Both the position numbers and the translations under genes were made by a program. The notes under the pieces are model-generated. The model did not search any database, had not been told where the DNA came from, and was given only the letters and a program-made list of their open reading frames with translations. Positions 1-5,962 of a stretch of DNA of 38,861 nt are shown one piece after another. How positions within the stretch are numbered: position 1 is the first letter of the stretch; each line of letters begins with the position of its first letter. This DNA comes from Actinomycetes bacterium (GTDB lineage Bacteria; Actinomycetota; Actinomycetes; Propionibacteriales; Propionibacteriaceae): positions 1 to 38,861 of the forward strand of contig JAEVYS010000116.1 of the NCBI GenBank assembly GCA_023392635.1, in the 5' to 3' direction.

Positions 1-1
1 C

Positions 2-199
2 CCCGGGCCCGCCGCCCCCGGGGCGCGCCACGCCGCACTCTCGGTCGGCGACGACCGGATCCAGATGAAGTCCACCGGGTCGGTCTCGCCGGAGTCGTGG
101 ACGCACGGATCGTCCGCGATGCGCAAGAAGTGGCTCGCCACGGGCTTCAACTCCGGCGACCCGAACGCGTGTGACACCTTCTCCGTGGCCACCCCTTGA
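2..199 (+). CDS. Neutral zinc metallopeptidase (YpfJ-like), C-terminal fragment
   Basis: Only the 3' end of this gene is inside the window; reading frame 2 is open from the left edge to a TGA at 197-199. The last roughly 50 residues contain VGDDRIQ, a serine/histidine stretch (SPESWTHGSS) and GFNSGDPNACDTF, which match my recollection of the C-terminus of YpfJ/pfam04228 putative neutral zinc metallopeptidases (GDDRLQ, PDSFTHGTS, GFxSGDPxQCDTF). The catalytic HExxH region must lie upstream and cannot be seen. The family is usually membrane-anchored or secreted, and its substrate is unknown. The stop codon overlaps the proposed TTG start of the next gene, so the two may be cotranscribed. Confidence 0.7.
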   Translation, partial: PGPAAPGARHAALSVGDDRIQMKSTGSVSPESWTHGSSAMRKKWLATGFNSGDPNACDTFSVATP

Positions 200-1236
200 T
201 CAAGTACCTCGGCTCGAAGCGCCGCCTCGTCGGCGAGTTGGGCAGCCTGTTCGCCGCGTCCGGGGCCCTGACAGCCCTCGACCTGTTCACCGGCACCACC
301 CGGGTCGCACAGGAGTTCTGCCGCCGAGGCGGCACGGTGACCTGCGTCGACACCGCCGCCTACTCCCACGTGCTCGCGCAGTGCTACGTGGTCCTGGACG
401 CCCGCACGGTCGACGCGGGGGAGGTCGAGGAGGCGCTCGTCCGCCTGCAGGCGCTGCCCGGTCGCCGCGGCTACGTCACCGAGGTCTTCTGCGAACGCTC
501 CCGGTACTTCCATCCCGACAACGGCCTGCGGATCGACGCCATCCGGGAGGGCATCGACGAGCTGTACGGGGACTCCCCCCTGCGTCCGGTCCTCCTGACC
601 GCCCTGCTCGAGGCGGCCGATCGCGTGGACTCCACCGTCGGCCTCCAGATGGCCTACCTCAAGGACTGGGCGCCGCGCGCGCTGCGCCCGCTGCACCTGA
701 CCGCGCCGTGCCTGACCCCGGGCACCGGGAGGGCGATCCTCGGGGATGCCGCCGCCCTCGCATCGACCCTGGACCCCGTGGACCTGGCGTACGTCGACCC
801 GCCGTACAACCAGCACCGCTACTTCACGAACTACCACGTCTGGGAGACCCTCGTGCGTTGGGACGCGCCCGCGTACTACGGGGTCGCCTGCAAGCGCATC
901 GACGCGCGGGACGCGGCCACCCGCAGCCCGTTCAACTCCAAGCGGGCGATGCCGGCGGCCCTGGCCGGCGTGATCGCCGACACCCGGGCAGCCACGCTGG
1001 TGGTGTCGTTCAGCAACGAGGGGTTCGTCCCCCTGCCCGAGCTGGTTGAGATGTGCGCGGTCCGGGGTCATCCCGTCGACGTCCTCGCCTACGACACGCG
1101 CCGCTACATCGGCCAGCGGCTGGGTGTCTTCGGTCCCGACGGACGCAAGGTGGGCGTGCCCGGGCCGGAGCGCAACGTGGAGTACGTGCTCGTCAGCGCT
1201 CCCGAGCCGACCCGTACGGCCCTGCTCAACCGCTGA
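196..1236 (+). CDS. D12-class N6-adenine DNA methyltransferase
   Basis: The 346-residue product reads as a class D12 (Dam-like) DNA adenine methyltransferase, which transfers a methyl group from S-adenosylmethionine to N6 of adenine. The N-terminus MIKYLGSKRRL is the usual opening of the family. DLFTGTTRVAQ (about 29-39) is the SAM-binding FxG motif, and DPPYNQHRYF (about 200-209) is the catalytic DPPY motif. The TTG start at 196-198 overlaps the upstream stop (TTGA); it is supported because the family signature begins right there. No restriction endonuclease gene is next to it, so it looks like an orphan enzyme or a remnant of a phage or restriction system. The target sequence cannot be read from the protein. 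Confidence 0.82.
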   Translation: MIKYLGSKRRLVGELGSLFAASGALTALDLFTGTTRVAQEFCRRGGTVTCVDTAAYSHVLAQCYVVLDARTVDAGEVEEALVRLQALPGRRGYVTEVFCERSRYFHPDNGLRIDAIREGIDELYGDSPLRPVLLTALLEAADRVDSTVGLQMAYLKDWAPRALRPLHLTAPCLTPGTGRAILGDAAALASTLDPVDLAYVDPPYNQHRYFTNYHVWETLVRWDAPAYYGVACKRIDARDAATRSPFNSKRAMPAALAGVIADTRAATLVVSFSNEGFVPLPELVEMCAVRGHPVDVLAYDTRRYIGQRLGVFGPDGRKVGVPGPERNVEYVLVSAPEPTRTALLNR

Positions 1237-1252
1237 GCTCACTGGTTGACCC

Positions 1253-2164
1253 TCAGCTGCTGACCACGTCCCCGGCAAGGTCGGTGACGAGGACCTTCGA
1301 GCCGATCGTGAAGTACATCCTCGGCACGCCGGTGTTCTCCCGGTCGTCGATCACCACGCTCCAGTTGGCCTCCTCGGGCACATCGCCGGAGCCCCGGGTC
1401 GCGTCCACCACCTTCCAGATCGCCGCCGGGTCCACCTTCACCGCGAGGAACAGCGGCAGGTCGCCCGACTGCGCGGTGACGTTGGTCGTGACCGGGACCT
1501 TCGCTGTCCGTGTGCGCCGGACGGTCGTCCCGGTGTCGCCGGGGTAGTCCACCCAGGCTCCCTGCGTGGACTGAACCGTGATCGAGTGCACCAGGACCCG
1601 GCTGCCGGTCGCGTCGCCGATGCCCCGGGCGACCCCGCCGGGGGTGTCGAAGTTGAGGACGGGCAACAGCTCACCGTCCGGCTCGAAGAAGACCGTGCGC
1701 GACTCCGGCACGGTAGACACCGACATCATCACCTCTCCGCCGGAGTAGTCGACGATGGTGAGGCTCTGGTCCTGGGCCGAGCCGGCCTGGCCCTCCGCCG
1801 CACGGAACAGGCCTCCGACGTTGGCGAGGTTGAACCTGGACACGTCGAACGTGGACTGGTCCACGTAGGCCAGGTCGCTCGCGACCTCCGCGAGCTCGCC
1901 GTTGCGGTACGCCCAGGTGACCGGCTTGTGGTCCTCGCCGAGCACGCTCACCTGCACCGTGGTCGCGGTGATCTCCACCATGAGGGTGCGCTCGTTGCCG
2001 GCCTTGGCCAGCAGTTGCCGCACCATGGACGCAGCGACCCCGGGCGCGGTGAAGTCGGGACCACTCGGGCTGCTCGTGGGGCTCGCCGTCGGCGCGGCCG
2101 GGGCGCAGCCCACCAGGAGGAGCACGCCGAGCCACCCGAGGAGCAGTCGTCGGCGGGTGGTCAC
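1253..2164 (-). CDS. Predicted lipoprotein of unknown function
   Basis: This 303-residue protein starts with three arginines, a hydrophobic stretch (7-18) and a lipobox ending in LVGC with Cys20. It should therefore be a lipid-anchored exported protein. A Pro/Ser/Thr-rich linker (about 21-36) precedes a soluble domain with many beta-prone stretches and no motif I recognise. It could resemble LppX/LprG-type carriers in general architecture only; I see no sequence support for that function. The GTG start at 2164 lies 6 nt after a minus-strand -10-like TACCCT (2176-2171), which fits a leaderless mRNA. It is convergent with the methyltransferase gene and divergent from the glycosylase gene. Confidence 0.75.
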   Translation of the reverse strand: MTTRRRLLLGWLGVLLLVGCAPAAPTASPTSSPSGPDFTAPGVAASMVRQLLAKAGNERTLMVEITATTVQVSVLGEDHKPVTWAYRNGELAEVASDLAYVDQSTFDVSRFNLANVGGLFRAAEGQAGSAQDQSLTIVDYSGGEVMMSVSTVPESRTVFFEPDGELLPVLNFDTPGGVARGIGDATGSRVLVHSITVQSTQGAWVDYPGDTGTTVRRTRTAKVPVTTNVTAQSGDLPLFLAVKVDPAAIWKVVDATRGSGDVPEEANWSVVIDDRENTGVPRMYFTIGSKVLVTDLAGDVVSS

Positions 2165-2208
2165 CCGTCGAGGGTAGCGCGGCGGGTGGGGGCGGGCAGA
2201 CTGGGGAC
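2165..2208. promoter_or_regulatory. Divergent leaderless promoters (lipoprotein / DNA glycosylase)
   Basis: A minus-strand TACCCT (2176-2171) ends 6 nt before the lipoprotein GTG, and a plus-strand CAGACT (2197-2202) ends 6 nt before the glycosylase GTG at 2209. Neither start has a Shine-Dalgarno sequence, so both mRNAs probably begin at or next to the start codon. Confidence 0.5.
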
Positions 2209-2793
2209 GTGTTCGACCTCACCCTGCCCTCTGTGGAGCTGGCGCCCCTCCTGGTGGGCGCGCGGGTCACCGATCGGGGCGTCACGCTGCGGCTCACCGA
2301 AGTCGAGGCCTACGCCGGAAGCGAGGATCCGGCTGCCCACGCCTGGCCCGGTCCCCGTCCGCGCACGCGCGACCTGTTCGGACCGCCGGGAACCCTGTAC
2401 TGCTACCTCTCGCACGGCATCCACATCTGCGGGAACCTCGTCTGCGGGGTCCCGGGGGGCGGCTCCGCCGTGTTGCTGCGCGCTGCCCAGGTGCTGGACG
2501 GGCTGGAGCTCGTCCGGTCACGACGCCCGGGGGTGGCGGACGTGGCGCTGGCCCGTGGGCCGGGAAACCTCGGCCGTGCGCTGGGCTGGACGCTCGCCGA
2601 CTCCGGTCGCCGGTTCGGCGAGGACGGCCCGCAGCTCGAGCCCGGCGAACCGTCGGGGCCGGTGAGGGCGGGCCCCCGGGTGGGGGTCAGCGTGGCGCAC
2701 GGGCGCCCGTGGCGGTTCTGGGCGGACGGCGATGCGACGGTCTCGGCCTACCGTCCCAGCCCGCGGATCGTTCCGGGACGTCACGACTGGTGA
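2209..2793 (+). CDS. 3-methyladenine DNA glycosylase (AAG/MPG family)
   Basis: The product (194 residues) belongs to the eukaryote-like AAG/MPG family of base-excision repair enzymes that remove alkylated purines such as 3-methyladenine. LTEVEAY (30-35) holds the general-base glutamate (Glu33, equivalent to human Glu125), and AHAWPGPRPR is the DPAAHA-type segment. YCYLSHGIHICGNLVC corresponds to the conserved Y-x-Y-G-x-H/N strand, and ARGPGNLGRALG is the RGPGNL loop. The length is normal for bacterial members. The GTG start has a -10-like CAGACT 6 nt upstream and no ribosome binding site, suggesting leaderless expression. A uracil-DNA glycosylase gene lies about 9 kb away, but the two are not linked. 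Confidence 0.88.
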   Translation: MFDLTLPSVELAPLLVGARVTDRGVTLRLTEVEAYAGSEDPAAHAWPGPRPRTRDLFGPPGTLYCYLSHGIHICGNLVCGVPGGGSAVLLRAAQVLDGLELVRSRRPGVADVALARGPGNLGRALGWTLADSGRRFGEDGPQLEPGEPSGPVRAGPRVGVSVAHGRPWRFWADGDATVSAYRPSPRIVPGRHDW

Positions 2794-2800
2794 CCCCTGA

Positions 2801-2818
2801 CCTCCCGGCCGGGCGAGG
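2801..2818. terminator. Small hairpin between convergent genes
   Basis: CCTCCCGG and CCGGGCGAGG form a GC-rich stem with a 2-nt bulge between the glycosylase stop (2793) and the mnhG stop (2821). There is no T-run, so its use as a terminator is only suggested by position. Confidence 0.3.
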
Positions 2819-2820
2819 AA

Positions 2821-3174
2821 TCAGTCGTCCTCCGGGGGATGGTCCTCGGCCAGCTCGTCGACGTGCAGGGGGTCCGACTCGTCCTGCCCGGTGCGGTGGG
2901 CGGTGCGGGCCACCAGGTGGGCCGACACCGGCGCGGTCATGACCTGGAACAGCACCGCGAGGGTCAGCAGGGCGATCACCTTCGGGTCCCGCAGCGTGAG
3001 GCTCACCCCGGCCAGCACCAGCAGCAGCCCGAACACCGACGGCTTGGTGGCCGCATGCATGCGGGTGAGCGGACCGGGGAAGCGCACCAGGCCGACGGCG
3101 GCGGCGAGGCTGAAGGCGGCTCCGGCGACGAGGAGCACGGCACCCGCGTAGTCCGCCAGCAGTTCAGGAGTCAT
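2821..3174 (-). CDS. mnhG: Mrp Na+/H+ antiporter subunit G
   Basis: This last gene of the Mrp operon encodes a small membrane protein (117 residues) with three predicted helices, the middle one preceded by RFPGPLTRMHAATKP. That loop is the hallmark of MnhG/MrpG (PhaG) subunits. The C-terminus (HVDELAEDHPPEDD) is acidic and cytoplasmic in style. Longer starts exist (GTG at 3189), but the ATG at 3174 is preceded by GAGGG about 8 nt upstream and gives the usual short N-terminus, so I prefer it. It overlaps the end of mnhF. MrpG is needed for assembly and activity of the hetero-oligomeric antiporter rather than forming the ion path itself. Confidence 0.88.
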   Translation of the reverse strand: MTPELLADYAGAVLLVAGAAFSLAAAVGLVRFPGPLTRMHAATKPSVFGLLLVLAGVSLTLRDPKVIALLTLAVLFQVMTAPVSAHLVARTAHRTGQDESDPLHVDELAEDHPPEDD

Positions 3175-3481
3175 CGCCGTCACCCTCACGCATCGCCTGG
3201 CGCCGGTCGAACAGCCGCCTCACGCCGTCGGCGGTGGCGATCAACCGCGCCACCCCGACCGCACCGGTGAAGCCGATCAGGGAGAGCCCGAGGAGGATGG
3301 GCAGGCCGGTCGAGTTGCGGGCGATCACGGAGTAGACGGCGACACTGGCGATGACGACCGCCACCATCACGTCCGACCCGATGATCCGGTCCAGCGGAGC
3401 GGGGCCGGCCACCATCCGCCACAACGTCAGGCCCGCTGCGGCCGCCAGCAGGGCCGCCGCCACGCCGAGGATCACCATCAT
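3164..3481 (-). CDS. mnhF: Mrp Na+/H+ antiporter subunit F
   Basis: The 105-residue protein begins MMVILGVAAALLAAAAG and has three hydrophobic helices. GPAPLDRIIGSDVM after helix 1 is the typical MnhF/MrpF signature (G-P-x-x-x-D-R-x-x-x-D). The start ATG at 3481 overlaps the mnhE stop as ATGA, and the gene itself overlaps mnhG, so translation is probably coupled along the operon. MrpF is one of the small subunits of the cation/proton antiporter; in some bacteria it is also linked to bile-salt efflux, but nothing here indicates such a role. Confidence 0.88.
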   Translation of the reverse strand: MMVILGVAAALLAAAAGLTLWRMVAGPAPLDRIIGSDVMVAVVIASVAVYSVIARNSTGLPILLGLSLIGFTGAVGVARLIATADGVRRLFDRRQAMREGDGDDS

Positions 3482-4014
3482 GAGACCGCCTCCACTTCCG
3501 CCGGGCTGCCGAAGGCACGGACGACCCGACGCTCCAGGGCGAGGGCCAGCTGCTTCTGGTGTTCGACGGCGGCCGCGTCCGGGAGGTCGAACACGTGGAG
3601 GTACAGCACGCGGGGGTTGCGGTCGACCTCCACCACCAGCGTGCCGGGCACGATGGAGATGAGTTGGGCCACGGCGACCTGGTAGAGGTCGCTGTTGCTG
3701 CGCAGCCGCACCCGGATGATGCCGGGCCGGAACGACGGGCGGGGGCTGAGGGCCACGACCGCCAGCTGCACGGACGCGGTGGCGAGGTCGCGCAGGACGG
3801 TGACGAGCAGGACGAGCACGCGCAGCGGGCGGACCTTGCCGTAGTAGCGGATGGGCGGGAGCCAGAACACCAGCGTGACCAGCCAGCCCAGCAGGAGCCC
3901 GTAGAGGATGTTGAGCAGCGACGCCTCGCCCCACAGCATCACCCAGACGACGGCGAGCAGGACGACCGCCCGACCCTGGAAGCGGAGCCTCAACCGGCGA
4001 TGGGGCGCGGTCAC
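3478..4014 (-). CDS. mnhE: Mrp Na+/H+ antiporter subunit E
   Basis: The product (178 residues) has two or three N-terminal membrane helices followed by a soluble C-terminal domain with SIVPGTLVVEVD and VLYLHVFDL, the conserved core of MnhE/MrpE. The GTG start at 4014 overlaps the mnhD TGA as GTGA, which decides this start. The following mnhF starts inside its stop. MrpE stabilises the complex and supports high antiport activity. There is no separate promoter in this stretch. Confidence 0.9.
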   Translation of the reverse strand: MTAPHRRLRLRFQGRAVVLLAVVWVMLWGEASLLNILYGLLLGWLVTLVFWLPPIRYYGKVRPLRVLVLLVTVLRDLATASVQLAVVALSPRPSFRPGIIRVRLRSNSDLYQVAVAQLISIVPGTLVVEVDRNPRVLYLHVFDLPDAAAVEHQKQLALALERRVVRAFGSPAEVEAVS

Positions 4015-5537
4015 GGTGTCACCCCGCTCAGCACGCTGGCGATGTAGCTCCGGTCGAACAGCGCCAGCGCAGAGCGCTCGACGTAGCCGTACATCGGTCC
4101 GGCCGCGATCGTGAAGGCGAGCGACAGCCCGATCAGGCCCACGGTGGAACCGAGCATGAGACGAGGAAGGAGCCGGCCACGACTGCGTTCGCGCAGGCTC
4201 GCCAGCCTGCCGCCCTGCCCGTCCGGAGGAACCCCCCAGAACGCCCGGTTCCAGACCTTGGCCATGGCGTAGAGGGTCAGCAGGGAGGTGAGGATGCCTG
4301 CCGCCACCAGTGTCCAGGCCATCGGGACCCCGTCCTGGACCCCGGCCTGGAGGAGGCCCAGCTTGGCCACGAAACCGGACAGGGGCGGGATCCCGGCCAG
4401 GTTCATCGCCGGGACGAGGAACAGCGCGCCGAGGAGGGGCGAGACCCGCGACAGCCCGCCCAGCCGGTCCAGGGAGGTGGAGCCGCCGATGCGCTGGATG
4501 AGGCCGGCGACGAGGAAGAGGGTCGCCTGGATCGTGATGTGGTGCGCGGCGTAGAAGATGGCTCCGGCGAGGGCGCCCGCCGTCGCCAGGGAGATGCCGA
4601 AGAGCATGTAGCCGATGTGGCTGACGAGGGTGAACGACAGCATGCGCTTGATCTCGCCCTGCGCGACCGCGCCGAGGATGCCGAGCACCATCGTCGCCAC
4701 GCCGACGGCTCCCAGCAGCATGCTCAACGGCTCGCCGGGGAACAGCAGGGTCTGGGTGCGGATGATGGCGTACACGCCGACCTTCGTGAGCAGACCTGCG
4801 AACACCGCCGTCACCGGTGCGGGAGCGGTCGGGTAGGAGTGCGGGAGCCAGGCCGAGAGTGGGAAGACGGCCGCCTTGATGCCGAAGACGGTGAGCAGCA
4901 ACACCTGGAGCACTCCGCGCACCTCCGGCGCGAGGTCTCCCAACCGGAGCGCCAGCTGGGCCAGGTTCACCGTCCCGGTCGCCGCGTAGACGCTGGCCAG
5001 TGCCACCAGGAACAGCGCGGAAGAGATCAGGTTGACCACCACGTAGACGCTGCCGGCGCGGATGCGGTCACTCGTCCCGCCCATCGTGAGCAGGACGTAG
5101 GAGGCGAAGAGGAGCAGTTCGAAGCTCACGAACAGGTTGAACAGGTCGCCGGCCAGGAACGCGTTGGACACCCCCGCCACCAGGAGCAGGAAGGTGGGGT
5201 GGAAGATCGAGACCGGGGTCTCCCGTCGCATCTCGTCCCGGTCGAGTCCGGTCGCATAGAGGAGGACCGCCAGCGAGACCAGTGCCGCCACCAGCAGCAT
5301 CAGGGCGGCCAGCCGATCGGCGACCAGGACGATACCGAGCGGCTGCGGCCAGTCGCCCACCCACAGCACCACCGGAGCGGTGTCGGTCAGCCACACCAGG
5401 ACGCCGGCCACCACGCAGACCGCGGCGACGGCGGAGACGGAGACCGCGCGCTGCACCCCCGGGTGGCGGCCGGCCAGGAACGTCGCGCCCGCGCCGAGGA
5501 GGCAGAGCAGGACCGGTACGGCGAGGAGGTTGTTCAT
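4011..5537 (-). CDS. mnhD: Mrp Na+/H+ antiporter subunit D
   Basis: This is a 508-residue polytopic membrane protein of the NuoN/NuoM-like proton-pumping family. FNLFVSFELLLFASYVLL carries the buried helix-5 glutamate (equivalent to Glu137 of Bacillus MrpD). The stretch from GIKAAVFPLSAWLPHSYPTA onward holds the helix-7 lysine and the conserved proline/alanine-rich broken helix, and LLTKVGVYAIIR follows. These are the residues of the proton channel in Mrp and complex I. The ATG at 5537 overlaps the mnhC stop as ATGA; a longer upstream reading frame exists but overlaps mnhC out of frame and is not real. Confidence 0.94.
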   Translation of the reverse strand: MNNLLAVPVLLCLLGAGATFLAGRHPGVQRAVSVSAVAAVCVVAGVLVWLTDTAPVVLWVGDWPQPLGIVLVADRLAALMLLVAALVSLAVLLYATGLDRDEMRRETPVSIFHPTFLLLVAGVSNAFLAGDLFNLFVSFELLLFASYVLLTMGGTSDRIRAGSVYVVVNLISSALFLVALASVYAATGTVNLAQLALRLGDLAPEVRGVLQVLLLTVFGIKAAVFPLSAWLPHSYPTAPAPVTAVFAGLLTKVGVYAIIRTQTLLFPGEPLSMLLGAVGVATMVLGILGAVAQGEIKRMLSFTLVSHIGYMLFGISLATAGALAGAIFYAAHHITIQATLFLVAGLIQRIGGSTSLDRLGGLSRVSPLLGALFLVPAMNLAGIPPLSGFVAKLGLLQAGVQDGVPMAWTLVAAGILTSLLTLYAMAKVWNRAFWGVPPDGQGGRLASLRERSRGRLLPRLMLGSTVGLIGLSLAFTIAAGPMYGYVERSALALFDRSYIASVLSGVTP

Positions 5538-5962
5538 TCGCTCACCACGTCCTCGCCCGTGTCGGCGAAGCCCATGTCCTCGTAACTCGCGGACGCCTGG
5601 TCCGCACGGGCGAGCGCGGCGATCCGCTCGTCCTCGACGTCGTCGGCCACCTCGTCGTCGCCGTTCACCTGGAAGCTGCGGTAGGCCATCGTCATCACGA
5701 ACGCCGCCACGCTGAGGGTGATGACGATCGCGGTCAGCACCATCGCCTGGGGGAGCGGGTCGCTCATTGCCGGGGCCGGCGTCAGGCCGATGATGGGTGC
5801 GCCGCCGGCCGGGCCGGACGCGACGAGGAAGAGCACGTTCACGCCGTTGCTGGCGAGGACGACCCCGATCAGGATCCGGGACAGTGAGCGCTCGGTGATC
5901 AGGTAGACGCCGCACGCGATGAGCGCACCGGCGACCAGGGTGAGGGTGAGGTTCGCGGTCAC
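5534..5962 (-). CDS. mnhC: Mrp Na+/H+ antiporter subunit C
   Basis: The 142-residue protein is a NuoK-like subunit with three helices. GVYLITERSLSRILIGVVLA and SNGVNVLFLVASG are the canonical MnhC/MrpC motifs, and DPLPQAMVLTAIVITLSVAA forms helix 3 with the conserved DPLPQALVLTAIVI signature. The C-terminal tail of about 40 residues is acidic and longer than the minimal family length. The GTG start at 5962 overlaps the mnhA TGA (GTGA). MrpC sits at the interface between MrpA and MrpD in the complex. Confidence 0.92.
   Translation of the reverse strand: MTANLTLTLVAGALIACGVYLITERSLSRILIGVVLASNGVNVLFLVASGPAGGAPIIGLTPAPAMSDPLPQAMVLTAIVITLSVAAFVMTMAYRSFQVNGDDEVADDVEDERIAALARADQASASYEDMGFADTGEDVVSE

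Noticed and set aside
171..1049. 292-residue plus-strand frame over the methyltransferase
   Set aside because: Arg/Pro/Gly-rich, no motif, and in another frame of the D12 gene, which has clear family signatures.
4539..5585. 348-residue plus-strand frame opposite mnhD
   Set aside because: His/Gln/Arg/Asp-rich antisense shadow of membrane-protein codons; several similar frames lie opposite mnhA and GH31.
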